Positions 44,793 to 53,452 of a stretch of DNA of 64,000 nt are shown piece after piece. The notes under the pieces were generated by a model. It made no database searches and was not told the origin of the DNA. It was given only the letters and a program-made list of their open reading frames with translations. The position numbers and the translations under genes were made by a program. Each line of letters starts with the position of its first letter. Positions within the stretch are counted from its first letter, which is position 1. This DNA comes from G963663315 sp965204925 (GTDB taxonomy: Bacteria; Pseudomonadota; Gammaproteobacteria; Arenicellales; Poriferihabitantaceae), in the NCBI GenBank assembly GCA_965204925.1, contig OZ242021.1, forward strand, positions 1,674,001 through 1,738,000. Direction: 5' to 3'.

Positions 44793-45746
44793 ATGAGCAA
44801 GGTGAAGTACAAAGAGCTTGCGGGCCGGGGCGCAGTCGTAATGCGCGCGGTCGAGAAGGCGGTTGTCACTCCCGCCCGTTCAGACGATGAAGCGCGGTGG
44901 GTTGTGGCCAAGGATTGCCGGAAGGTCATGCCGAACATGCAGAAGAACAGCGTCTCCCTGATTGTGACGGATCCGCCCTATTTCATCGACGGTATGGGCG
45001 ACGAATGGAATCACGGCGCATTGGAGCGGCGGACGCGTTCGTTTGGCGTCGTGAAGTCGCTGCCCATCGGCATGAAATTCGATCGCAGCCAGGGGCCGCG
45101 CCTGCAAGAGTTCATGCGCCCGATTGCGGAGCAATGGCTACGTATCATTCGGCCCGGCGGCTTCGCCCTTTGCTTCTCACAGAACCGCTTGGTGCATCAC
45201 GCCGCTATGGCTATTGAGGCGGCCGGGTTCGAGATACGCGACATTCTGGCATGGAGGTATGAGGGACAGGCGAAGGCATTCAGCCAAGAGCATTTCATCC
45301 GCAAGCGGAACATTCCGCAGGCGGAGAAGGATCGGCTTATAGCGAAACTGGCGGGCCGGAAGACGCCGCAGTTGAAGCCGCAATTCGAGATGATCGTTAT
45401 GGCGCAGGCGCCTCGAGACGGTACGTTCGTGGACAATTGGGACTGCTGGGAAACTGGCCTGATTGACCCGCGTTGGCCGGTAATTGAGCCGGACCGCTTT
45501 CCTGGCACGGTCATTCCGGCGAAGAAACCGCGCGAGCGGCACGGGCATATGACGACCAAGCCGGTGGATTTGCTCCAGCACTTGATCCGTCTCTTTTCGC
45601 CGGAGGGCGCGGTCGTCTTCGACCCGTTCGCCGGTTCAGGTTCCACCGGCGTTGCCGCCAGAATGGAGGGGCGCGGCTTCATCGGCGTGGAGATTGACGC
45701 GGACATGGCGCGGTCCGCCGAAAGGCGCATTGAGAGCGCCCGCTAA
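44793..45746 (+). CDS. type II DNA methyltransferase (beta-class)
   Basis: A 317-residue N4-cytosine or N6-adenine methyltransferase. Motif IV comes first (LIVTDPPYFIDGM near residue 60) and motif I last (VVFDPFAGSGSTGVAARMEG near 275), the order that defines the beta class. The target-recognition region lies between. The stop overlaps the ATG of an HNH nuclease gene (TAATG), so this is the modification half of a restriction-modification pair. Recognition sequence is not predictable from here. Confidence 0.88.
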   Translation: MSKVKYKELAGRGAVVMRAVEKAVVTPARSDDEARWVVAKDCRKVMPNMQKNSVSLIVTDPPYFIDGMGDEWNHGALERRTRSFGVVKSLPIGMKFDRSQGPRLQEFMRPIAEQWLRIIRPGGFALCFSQNRLVHHAAMAIEAAGFEIRDILAWRYEGQAKAFSQEHFIRKRNIPQAEKDRLIAKLAGRKTPQLKPQFEMIVMAQAPRDGTFVDNWDCWETGLIDPRWPVIEPDRFPGTVIPAKKPRERHGHMTTKPVDLLQHLIRLFSPEGAVVFDPFAGSGSTGVAARMEGRGFIGVEIDADMARSAERRIESAR

Positions 45747-46429
45747 TGCCTCTCCCGACGCCGGACGAATTGCAGGACGCATGGACACGCTTGCGGGCAA
45801 TTCATAGGGAGTATCTGGCCGTCCACGAAGTTGTTATCCCGCAAGTAGAATGCTATGCACACAAGACGAAAGCAGTCTGGCTTGCCGTTCTTTGGCACTA
45901 TGAGGGCCGGGAGGTCCACAAAGACGAAATATCGGCAGTCGTGCGCCGTGACATAAACGGCGCCGCGGCCGATCAGCAAGTCCGCCACCTAAAGCGCTAT
46001 GGCTGGGATATAGGGCCGAAGCCCGGCAGGCACAAGCTCAACCCCTATGAGCCGTCGCAAGAGTTCCTGAACATCAATGCGCGCAAGCGTATGCGGCTCA
46101 CCGCTGGCAATTTTGACGTCATCAAACAGGCGTTCGGGGGGCGTTGCGCGACTTGCGGCGCACGGGAAGGGCAGCCGGACCCGCGCTATGACCGGGACCC
46201 CGTGCATCTGCAGCAGGGACACCGCGATCCGCATCTGGCGGGCGACAACCCCGACAACATCATTCCGCAATGCCAGTTCTGCAATCGCTCCTACAAGAGC
46301 GATTTCGTGTTCGACGAAAAAGGCCGCGTTCATGCAGTAGCGAGCGTTCAGCCGGTGTACCGCGCAAACGCGAACGTGCAACGGCTCATTTTCGATTGGT
46401 TGGCCAAGCACTTGGGAGAACGCCGATGA
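45746..46429 (+). CDS. HNH restriction endonuclease
   Basis: A 227-residue protein with a C-terminal HNH domain: RCATCGAREG and PQCQFCNRSYKSDF supply the four zinc cysteines. HLQQGHRDPHLAGDNPDNII holds the catalytic histidines and asparagine. The N-terminal part (residues 1-120) would read the DNA sequence. It overlaps the methyltransferase by one base (TAATG) and is its likely restriction partner. A tiny third frame overlaps its end by ATGA. Confidence 0.85.
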   Translation: MPLPTPDELQDAWTRLRAIHREYLAVHEVVIPQVECYAHKTKAVWLAVLWHYEGREVHKDEISAVVRRDINGAAADQQVRHLKRYGWDIGPKPGRHKLNPYEPSQEFLNINARKRMRLTAGNFDVIKQAFGGRCATCGAREGQPDPRYDRDPVHLQQGHRDPHLAGDNPDNIIPQCQFCNRSYKSDFVFDEKGRVHAVASVQPVYRANANVQRLIFDWLAKHLGERR

Positions 46430-46544
46430 CGGAGAAGCGGGAGTCGCGCGAGGTTCTCGGATCGTGCATAACGACTACCAGCCGCGCAAGGCGCAGTTGG
46501 AGACCGACGCGCGGATTGAGGCAAATTTCGAGAAAGCTGGTTGA
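46426..46544 (+). pseudogene. short frameshifted frame after the R-M pair
   Basis: ATG at 46426 overlaps the nuclease stop by ATGA and opens MTEKRESREVLGS. Near 46465 a protein-like segment continues in another frame (HNDYQPRKAQLETDARIEAN, FEKAG, stop at 46544). This looks like a broken small gene once translated with the restriction operon. The family is not recognised. Confidence 0.4.
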
Positions 46545-46559
46545 CGTGCTTGCGCGCCC

Positions 46560-46714
46560 GTGTACATCCGCCATGTCGTCCTCGTCGGACCAAATGGTTC
46601 CGGCAAGTCCTCGGTGTTCGACTCGTTTCTTTTGAAGGCTGACGCTACTTTCTCAAATTGCGGCCTTTACGATCATACCAGGTAGCATTACTACGAGCGG
46701 ATTATGTCCGGGTT
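46560..46714 (+). pseudogene. 5' fragment of an AAA-type ATPase gene
   Basis: Reads YIRHVVLVGPNGSGKSSVFD from GTG 46560, with a P-loop (GPNGSGKSS) typical of OLD/AAA-15-like ATPases. Then comes an in-frame TAG at 46683 in LYDHTR-stop-HYYERIMSGF. Shortly after, it runs into the 3' end of the opposite gene at 46715. Walker B and all later motifs are missing, so it is a stump left by a deletion. Confidence 0.65.
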
Positions 46715-47218
46715 TCAGCCACATGCCTCCGCGTTCACCCGCAGATATTCGTTGATGAATCTATCGGTGTGTTCTGCTACGCTTTGCAAGATGTATCCAG
46801 CATCGCCGCCGTGAGTTCCTGTGAATCCAGATTCCCATGTTGAGGCGACACCCTGCAAAATTCCGCTGTTCGCTTCCCTATACACGAGAAAATTAAGGGA
46901 TAATCCTATACTGAAAGAACGACCCACAACGGCGACATTGACATAAAGATACGTTTTATCTTCGGTGTAAATCCTGGCCCCTCTCAGGCGGGATTCCACT
47001 GTTGTTTGTATCCTTTCTTCTGTCAGTCCTATTTCTCCCGCGTCATCATGTAGTCTCTCTACAACCAGATCGATCGGCTCACAGTCATTCCATAGCCGGA
47101 ATTTTCCATAATCGGAAACTTCTTCCGCTTGTGAAACGGGAATTACGAAAAGCAACGCGATCATAAAACCCACTGCCCGGGTATTTACCGCGAAAAACTC
47201 AGATGTGGAAGGCTTCAT
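46715..47218 (-). CDS. secreted protein of unknown function
   Basis: A 167-residue protein whose N-terminal segment AVGFMIALLFVIPVSQAEE is a Sec signal peptide cleaved after SQA. The mature part is small, with repeated strand-like segments (ARIYTEDKTYLYVNVAVVGR, SIGLSLNFLVYREANSG) and a Cys near each end that could pair. No known domain is recognised. It is flanked by two broken genes, so it is part of accessory DNA. Confidence 0.6.
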   Translation of the reverse strand: MKPSTSEFFAVNTRAVGFMIALLFVIPVSQAEEVSDYGKFRLWNDCEPIDLVVERLHDDAGEIGLTEERIQTTVESRLRGARIYTEDKTYLYVNVAVVGRSFSIGLSLNFLVYREANSGILQGVASTWESGFTGTHGGDAGYILQSVAEHTDRFINEYLRVNAEACG

Positions 47219-47243
47219 GGTACACGTGCCTGTTGTTGGTCAT

Positions 47244-47610
47244 TCATTCAGAATTATTTATTTTGCCGTTGGCATTGGGTTTTGGTCGCATCATCGGGTA
47301 ATCAATTTTTGTTTCAAGGACCGCTAATTTTTCCCGAATATCGCGTGCTTCTTCATTGAATCCGTCCATTTTGTTCGTCAGCCTTGAAAACTGGAAAAGC
47401 CGATTGCGAACAGAGTTACTACTATCCCAAACATCCATTTGTAGTTTTCAGACCTGTCTTTGTTTCTTTATCTCTTTCATCCCGAGGTTCTTTTTCAGTC
47501 TCCAAATTCTGCAGCCGATCTTCTATGCAGGATAGAACCGGGTTGTCACCCTGCAACAACGGTGAATTTTCATTGAAGATACTTTACTTCATCCTTGTTC
47601 ATTTGCAAAT
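47244..47610 (-). pseudogene. coiled-coil membrane protein gene with two frameshifts
   Basis: Three frames in succession look coding. First comes an acidic/basic coil (NPVLSCIEDRLQNLETEKEP, RDERDKETK). Then comes a helix RSENYKWMFGIVVTLFAIGF followed by SSFQ. Last is a heptad tail (LTNKMDGFNEEARDIREKLA, VLETKIDYP) ending at 47244. They add up to a small protein with a central membrane helix and coils either side. The breaks lie near 47450 and 47390. It is dead unless the assembly is wrong. Function is unknown. Confidence 0.55.
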
Positions 47611-47751
47611 TCCTTTCTCTTTATCAGCGACTCGCGCAGGCCACCACTCCGCAGCCTCATATACTTCCTTCTCTTGCCCATCTTGATTGTCGCACTGCAA
47701 CTGAGTACTATACTAAAAACCGTTTTTAATTTTTGTGAGGAAGGCAACAAC

Positions 47752-48339
47752 TTGCCCCGAGAACTCGAAAAAGCTGCACATATGATCCTGGTCGATATCT
47801 GCGGCCACCCCATCCCGACCCCGACATGGTTGTTGCGGCCAGGACGCATCGAATGCCGCGGCCAGTGGTCGCTGGTCTGCGATATCTACAATGCGCTTAC
47901 TGGGCTTGTCCTGCCCGACATCATGCCTCCCCGCGAAAGCAGAAGGGTGGACGGAGTCTTTTATTTCGAGGGCCGATCCTTCATCTTCGAACTGGACGAG
48001 AAGCAACATTTCAACGAGTTCCGCGCGAAAACGCTCCGTCTTTATCCTCAAGATTTGCGTCTGGCATTTTCTTCCGACCAATGGATAGGGCATTGCCTGA
48101 AGAAAGGCAAACTTGAGGGGGGAGGATTCGCAAAGCCCAAGCCTCCCTTGCTTCCCGGCGCTAACGGACGCCATCGCCAGCGTGCCTTCCGTGACGCATT
48201 GGCGGACGTCCTTCCGTCGGAATATGGTTTCGCTCCTACACTGCGTCTGGCGGATTTCGAGGTCCGTGACTGGATATTCGGGTTTGACGCCGCAGACCGA
48301 ATGAGCAAACTGCTCGCCGACAGGCTGAACCCCTGTTGA
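47752..48339 (+). CDS. possible nuclease-fold protein of unknown function
   Basis: A 195-residue protein if read from TTG 47752, chosen because an AGGAAGG ribosome site lies 7 bp upstream. A TATACT box at 47709 would also lie inside any longer version. The core SRRVDGVFYFEGRSFIFELD then EKQHFNEFRAKTLRLYP resembles a PD-(D/E)xK layout: D, then E-x-D-E-K. The C-terminal half is conserved-looking (GGFAKPKPPLLPG, ADFEVRDWIFGFDA). A nuclease role is inferred only from this motif and the restriction-rich setting. Confidence 0.6.
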   Translation: MPRELEKAAHMILVDICGHPIPTPTWLLRPGRIECRGQWSLVCDIYNALTGLVLPDIMPPRESRRVDGVFYFEGRSFIFELDEKQHFNEFRAKTLRLYPQDLRLAFSSDQWIGHCLKKGKLEGGGFAKPKPPLLPGANGRHRQRAFRDALADVLPSEYGFAPTLRLADFEVRDWIFGFDAADRMSKLLADRLNPC

Positions 48340-48382
48340 TTGATCCGGGTATTTTCTACTTGTCCGTATCAGTGAGGGGTGA

Positions 48383-49975
48383 TCAGCCGACGGGAATTTT
48401 TGCGTTTTCATTGTCCGGACCAGTGGACTGGAGCCGGTGCAGCAGCGCCATGATCCGTTCATCACCTGACGCAACGGCATGATCCTGAGCCGTCCAGCCA
48501 TCGTTGTCGCGAAATTCTATGGACTGTAATGCTTGCGGCAAGCTGCCTTCCGTTTGCGCCAGGCGCTCAACCACCGGCGCCATGCCCAGTTCGACCGCGA
48601 GAATCAGCGGCGTGCGTCCGCGTATGTCCGTAGCCTGAAGCAGTTTTGCCCGTTCCCCGTCATCCCGGCAGCGTTGCACGGCCCGGTCAATGTCTTGCGG
48701 GCCTGCCCTGAGTACCGCTTCATGCAGTGGACTCGGAGGCCGCATGGCCCGCGCGGCGACATGGCTACCCAGGGAAGGGATCGGACAGACGTAGTTGAAT
48801 TCATCGGCCTTCTGGATAACCCCGGCATGCAGCATGGCGGCAAAGGCTTGTTCGGCGGTCATCCCTTCGGGCAAGGAATCGTGAACGGAACCTTCGGAGA
48901 TTCGCTCCTGGTGCGCTCTTGCGATGGTCTCTACAACATCCATCTTGCCCATGCCGTCATAGCGGTTTATTTCCTCAAGAACTATAGATACCAGCGCATA
49001 TCGTCCTTCCAGTACCCCCTGCATACGCCGTTCATACCAGGCGCACCGCAGTCTGTGCGCCCGCATGCGTACGATATCCAGGTCAACCGCGTGCGGCCGC
49101 CAGTCCTTGTCGCGGATTTCCTGACACAACGCAATCAGGAAATTCTTGCAGTGCATCGGCCAGCCCTGACTGTCGCGGCGAAGCGCCTTGCCCCAACAGT
49201 CGATAACAGCTTGTGACGGCCTTGCCGAGGACAGAAGCGCTTCCACGAACCGCGTCATCAGTTCATTCATCTCATCATCGCAAAATCCCGGCAGGGTCAG
49301 TTCCGACCCCAGGGCAAGGCGCGTCAGTCCCGCAGCCTGCAACAAGTCGGCGCTGTTGGCAAGACCACCGTAAATCGGAAATACCGGCGCGCCATGTTCC
49401 CCCGTGTGCAGTAACCGAATGTTCTTCGTCAGGTTCGTCTGCGGGTGCAGATCAGCTCCGAGCAGTACTGACTGAATCTCGTCGAACAGCAAAATGATCG
49501 GTGTGAGTGGTTTTTCGTCTGCTTGCGAAGAATTCATGCCGACAGTGACATCGGCCATAGCGGGCAGACTTAACGAGAACGACCGGAAGCGCGCCAGGGT
49601 TTGCTGGATACCGGAATGCTCGCCTGCCTTCCTAGAGACGATTGCAAGCAATTCGGCCATGGGTAATTCCAGTGAAACGGCGGCAAGGCGGATGGCCGCA
49701 GGTTTTCCTTTTCCTCCCGGCGGCCAGTCTTCGGCGATCTTCTCAAGCAGAGCGGATTTACCGGCGCCGGGGGCGCCCTGGATAACGGTGGTCAGGTCGA
49801 TACCGGGGGCGGCGCTATCCCGCCTTCTCATGAGCCTGTTGACGCAAGCCTGCACATGAGCCAGTTCTGCCTTGCGTCCGATAAAGATTGCGGCTTTACC
49901 CCGGTCCTTGTCCTCAATAAATTCCTCAAGCGCGGTGCGTTGTTCCTTGCGCAGCGGTTTGCCGTTGTTTTGCAT
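48383..49975 (-). CDS. ATPase with C-terminal ankyrin-like repeats
   Basis: A 530-residue protein starting at ATG 49975. The NTPase has Walker A TVIQGAPGAGKSALLEKI near residue 75 and Walker B PIILLFDEIQSVLLGADLHP near 160. An ORC/STAND-like helical extension follows. Residues 430-520 carry two or three ankyrin-like units (RGRTPLILAVELGMAPVVER, DGWTAQDHAVASGDERIMAL). Such a mix suggests a sensor or switch, possibly in defence, given the neighbours. No effector domain is visible, so function is unknown. Confidence 0.72.
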   Translation of the reverse strand: MQNNGKPLRKEQRTALEEFIEDKDRGKAAIFIGRKAELAHVQACVNRLMRRRDSAAPGIDLTTVIQGAPGAGKSALLEKIAEDWPPGGKGKPAAIRLAAVSLELPMAELLAIVSRKAGEHSGIQQTLARFRSFSLSLPAMADVTVGMNSSQADEKPLTPIILLFDEIQSVLLGADLHPQTNLTKNIRLLHTGEHGAPVFPIYGGLANSADLLQAAGLTRLALGSELTLPGFCDDEMNELMTRFVEALLSSARPSQAVIDCWGKALRRDSQGWPMHCKNFLIALCQEIRDKDWRPHAVDLDIVRMRAHRLRCAWYERRMQGVLEGRYALVSIVLEEINRYDGMGKMDVVETIARAHQERISEGSVHDSLPEGMTAEQAFAAMLHAGVIQKADEFNYVCPIPSLGSHVAARAMRPPSPLHEAVLRAGPQDIDRAVQRCRDDGERAKLLQATDIRGRTPLILAVELGMAPVVERLAQTEGSLPQALQSIEFRDNDGWTAQDHAVASGDERIMALLHRLQSTGPDNENAKIPVG

Positions 49976-50068
49976 GGTTTCAGTGTACCCCGGACGGTCT
50001 GCTTGCGCAATAATCGACTGTCGGCCCTTGAAATTCCATGGTTGGGCGTTCCGCGTCCCTGGTATCCC

Positions 50069-50131
50069 CCCACCGAACCAGCTTTCGCCTTTGGCTCGGC
50101 TTCTTCGACTCCCCCTCAAGGGGGAGTGATG
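50069..50131. repeat. intergenic palindromic repeat, copy A
   Basis: A 63-bp unit beginning cccaccgaa and ending gtgatg. It contains a first weak hairpin (agctttcgcc ... ggctcgg) and a strong 20-bp palindrome ACTCCCCCTCAAGGGGGAGT at 50108-50127 (nine-base arms, two-base centre). It closely matches the unit at 53272-53335 and shares its core with shorter copies near 26762-26894 and 53397. It lies between the ankyrin ATPase and the lpxL-like gene. Confidence 0.85.
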
Positions 50132-50208
50132 GCTGCAGGCGCCCACGGGAGGGCCTGCGCTTCATGGAATTACGGTGTTTGAATCAGGGCGGTGATACTC
50201 CACCGGGG

Positions 50209-51108
50209 TCAGTAAAATGATTCTTCTCCGTCAGGTCGGGTTTTGAAGCGTTTGTGTGACCAGAAGTATTGGGCGGGCGCATTGGCGATCAGGTCTTCGA
50301 TGGCCCGGTTCATGGTGTCGGCGTCCCGCAGCGCATCGCCGCAAGGGTAATCCCTGAGCGGAGGGTGAAAAATAATCTCTATGCCTGCCCCGGAATTTTT
50401 GATTCGGGCCATGCAGGGAATTACTTTTGCCCGGGTTATGCCGGCAATCCTGTTCAGGGACGGCAAGGTGGCCGTGCGAATACCGTAAAAGGATGCGAAT
50501 ACTCCCCGTTTCCGACCGGGATCCTGATCGGGCAGATAATAAAACGGGACGCCGTTGCGCACGGACTTGACAAGACTGCCGGAGACTCCCCTGGAACTGT
50601 ACATGGTATCGCCAAAGCGGGAGCGGCGTTGCAGCATGAACTGTTCCATGAACGGGTTTTTGTGTTTCTGGTAAATGCTCACCATGTTCAGCTGGCTGAA
50701 CAGCAGTCCGCCAAGAAATTCCAGACAACAAAAATGCGGAGCCAGCAGGATAATGTTTTCACCCTTTGCCAGATGGTCATCAAGAACCGCCCGGTTTCTG
50801 AATGAGGTAACAGCAGCCAGGCGTTCTTTGGGCGCCCACCATGCCCACGATATCAATAAAAAACCGGTCGCCATGGCATGGAAATGCGCTCTTGCAAGGT
50901 TTCTGATACTGTTTTCCGCAAGGTCGGGGAAACAAAGCCCGAGATTGATCGTGGTGATGCGGCGCCTTGACCGGTAAAGCCGAAAGGCGATCTCGCCGAT
51001 CACCATGCCGACCGCATGCACTACCCTGAACGAGACAAGACTGAAAAGCCACAGCAGTCCCAGGGATATCCGGATCGGCAGGTTGCGGATGGACGGAGGC
51101 ACGGACAA
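50209..51108 (-). CDS. lipid A acyltransferase, LpxL/HtrB family
   Basis: A 299-residue inner-membrane enzyme of the lysophospholipid acyltransferase superfamily that adds a secondary acyl chain to lipid A. An N-terminal hydrophobic anchor (ISLGLLWLFSLVSFRVVHAV) is followed by the catalytic HxxxxE-type motif as LLAPHFCCLEFLGGL near residue 125. Family segments NGVPFYYLPDQDPGRKRGVF, with GAGIEIIFHPPLRDYP near the end, also occur. With waaF it confirms an LPS-making Gram-negative. Chain specificity is not predictable. Confidence 0.9.
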   Translation of the reverse strand: MSVPPSIRNLPIRISLGLLWLFSLVSFRVVHAVGMVIGEIAFRLYRSRRRITTINLGLCFPDLAENSIRNLARAHFHAMATGFLLISWAWWAPKERLAAVTSFRNRAVLDDHLAKGENIILLAPHFCCLEFLGGLLFSQLNMVSIYQKHKNPFMEQFMLQRRSRFGDTMYSSRGVSGSLVKSVRNGVPFYYLPDQDPGRKRGVFASFYGIRTATLPSLNRIAGITRAKVIPCMARIKNSGAGIEIIFHPPLRDYPCGDALRDADTMNRAIEDLIANAPAQYFWSHKRFKTRPDGEESFY

Positions 51109-51328
51109 GAACCGTTATTCAGAAGGTGCGCAGGTTAAGGGCGTGCAACGGATTTATTATCGATCAAACCCTGTTTCAGCCTTAAACAACGCTGCATGAA
51201 GTGTTAAAATCCGTGTACCTTGCCTTGAGTTGCAGTCCCGACATTTTACATCAATTATTGAGGGGTATCCTGTCGTTTATGAATGATTTGTTGATACTTT
51301 TGTCAACAGACAGGGTTGTGTTCGCCAG

Positions 51329-53185
51329 ATGATCGATCCGATTCCACTCACCCTTGAAATGGGTGTGGTCATGGTCATTCTGCTGTTGACCATGTATCTG
51401 TTTGCGTTTGAGGTGGTCAGGGTGGATGTGGCCGCCATATCCGTCATGGTTCTGATCGGACTCACGGCGCTTGTTCCCGGTTACGACGGGCTGGTTGCAG
51501 TCGATCAGCTGTTCAGCGGCTACTCCAGTAACGCGGTGATTTCGATCATAGCGGTCATGATTATCGGGGCCGGGCTGGACCGCACCGGCATTATGGGGCA
51601 GCTGGCGTCCAAAATTCTGAAAATCGGCGGCAGCACGGAAGGCCGCGTGATCCTGATTATTTCCAGTGTGGTCGGAGCCGCTTCCAGTTTTCTGCAGAAC
51701 ATCGGCGCTGCCGCGTTGTTTTTGCCGGTCATCAACCGTATCGCGAGAAGAGGGAATCTGCCGATTTCACGGCTGCTCATGCCAATGGGCTTTTGCGCCA
51801 TCCTCGGCGGAACGATCACGATGGTGGGATCGAGCCCGCTGATCCTGCTCAATGATCTGATTGCCAACTCAATAGCGGAGTCGGGCCGTCCCGGTGATAT
51901 GTACCAGTTTGGTCTTTTTGCCGTGGCGCCTGTCGGTATCGCATTGCTTGCTTGCGGTGTCTGTTATTTTATATTCCTGGGTCGATTCGTTTTGCCCGTG
52001 ATCAAGGACAAGCCCGGCGAGTCCGGCAACATGCTGAAATATTTCCGCGATGTGTATGGCATAGAAGGGGAGGTCTATGAGTGTGCTGTCATGAGGGGCA
52101 GTCCGCTTATTGCCACGACGCTGTCGGAAATTGATGCCGCCGGAAGGGCCGGGTGGATCATTGCCATGAAAACCGGAAACGAGACTGTGGTGGCGCCAAG
52201 AGGGGATTCTGAAATCCGCGCGGACAGTGAAATTGCCATCATGGGGCGCAGGGACGCGGTGTACCGGTTCGCCGGGGAAAACGGACTTGAAATCAAACAT
52301 CAGACGGATGTGTTTGCCGAGTTGTTGAGTCCCGGCATTTCGGGGATTGCTGAAGTCGTTATTCCGCCGGATTCCTCGCTAATCGGTAAAACCGCGCGGG
52401 AAATCTCGCTGCGCAGGCATTACGGGGCCACGATATTGACCGTTTTCCGGGTTGATGATGTGATTGATACCGGCATTGGGGAACTGGCTTTACAGGCCGG
52501 GGATACCCTGGTTCTGCATATCAAGTGGGAAAACCTGGGCGCCATTGCCGACAATAACGACTATGTTGTGGTAACCGACTTTCCGCGTGAAAACCTGCGC
52601 CCCGAAAAGCTCAAATATGCCTGCGGATTTTTTGCCCTCACCCTGTTTCTCGTTATTTTCACCGATATCCGTTTGTCGGCAGCGTTGATGACTGGCGCGG
52701 TCGGCATGATTCTGTGCGGCGTGATTAATATCGAGGAGGCTTATCGGTCAATAGGCTGGCAGAGCGTATTTTTGCTCGCCAGCCTGATACCGCTTGGCAT
52801 CGCGGTGGAAAACAGCGGCACCGCGGCCTGGGTTGCCCAGCAGGTGCTTTACTATCTGGGGGATGTACCGGTCTGGGCGCTGCAAACGGTACTGGCGGTC
52901 ATGGCAACGATATTTACCCTGGTCATGTCCAATGTCGGCGCGACTGTACTTTTGGTTCCTCTGGCCATCAATATAGCCATTGGGGTAGGCGCCAATCCAT
53001 CCGTATTCGCATTGACCGTAGCCCTTGCGACCTCGAACTCCTTTCTGATCCCCACCCATCAGGTCAACGCGCTGATCATGGGCCCCGGAGGGTATCAGGT
53101 CATGGACTTTATCAAGGCCGGGGGCATCATGACCGTGATGTTTATCGCTGTCGTGGTCTCAATGCTCAACTGGCTTTATATGTAG
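51329..53185 (+). CDS. SLC13-family permease with RCK_C (TrkA-C) domains
   Basis: A 618-residue membrane protein. Two transmembrane bundles of the divalent anion:Na+ symporter type flank two cytoplasmic RCK_C domains (about residues 225-420: ECAVMRGSPLIATTLSEIDA, PDSSLIGKTAREISLRRHYG). The permease signature VTLATSNSFLIPTHQVNALI-like segment appears as ALATSNSFLIPTHQVN near residue 565. Related proteins carry sulfate or dicarboxylates; the substrate here is unclear. It follows a 220-bp spacer in which I see nothing convincing. Confidence 0.88.
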   Translation: MIDPIPLTLEMGVVMVILLLTMYLFAFEVVRVDVAAISVMVLIGLTALVPGYDGLVAVDQLFSGYSSNAVISIIAVMIIGAGLDRTGIMGQLASKILKIGGSTEGRVILIISSVVGAASSFLQNIGAAALFLPVINRIARRGNLPISRLLMPMGFCAILGGTITMVGSSPLILLNDLIANSIAESGRPGDMYQFGLFAVAPVGIALLACGVCYFIFLGRFVLPVIKDKPGESGNMLKYFRDVYGIEGEVYECAVMRGSPLIATTLSEIDAAGRAGWIIAMKTGNETVVAPRGDSEIRADSEIAIMGRRDAVYRFAGENGLEIKHQTDVFAELLSPGISGIAEVVIPPDSSLIGKTAREISLRRHYGATILTVFRVDDVIDTGIGELALQAGDTLVLHIKWENLGAIADNNDYVVVTDFPRENLRPEKLKYACGFFALTLFLVIFTDIRLSAALMTGAVGMILCGVINIEEAYRSIGWQSVFLLASLIPLGIAVENSGTAAWVAQQVLYYLGDVPVWALQTVLAVMATIFTLVMSNVGATVLLVPLAINIAIGVGANPSVFALTVALATSNSFLIPTHQVNALIMGPGGYQVMDFIKAGGIMTVMFIAVVVSMLNWLYM

Positions 53186-53252
53186 GTCTTTTGCAGCCAC
53201 TTGCCTGCTGTCCGCTTGCGGGACGGGAGATGGAGGATACGCCGGCAGGCTG

Positions 53253-53270
53253 CCCCCCCCCCCCCCCCCC
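53253..53270. repeat. homopolymer run of 18 C
   Basis: Eighteen consecutive C residues directly precede intergenic repeat copy B. Such a tract is unstable by slippage and prone to miscounting. It lies in a non-coding spacer, so no gene is phase-varied by it as far as can be seen. Confidence 0.9.
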
Positions 53271-53271
53271 A

Positions 53272-53335
53272 CCCACCGAATCAGCTTTCGCCTGCGGCTC
53301 GGCTTCTTCGACTCCCCCTCAAGGGGGGAGTGATG
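53272..53335. repeat. intergenic palindromic repeat, copy B
   Basis: A 64-bp unit that matches copy A at 50069 with a few substitutions (gaatcag for gaaccag, cctgcggc for cctttggc) and one extra G in the right arm of the core palindrome at 53311-53331. A third partial core (cctcaagggggagtgacgg) follows at 53397-53414. The spacer between the SLC13 and fumarase genes contains nothing else I can identify. Confidence 0.85.
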
Positions 53336-53452
53336 AGTTCAGGAGGGTTTTACAATCGCGCAGTGTTCGCGGAGAGCGCTGCAAGGAGACATTCGGCCTC
53401 AAGGGGGAGTGACGGGCGCGGGGTTTTGCAGTCCGGCCCTGCGTGGAACCGG

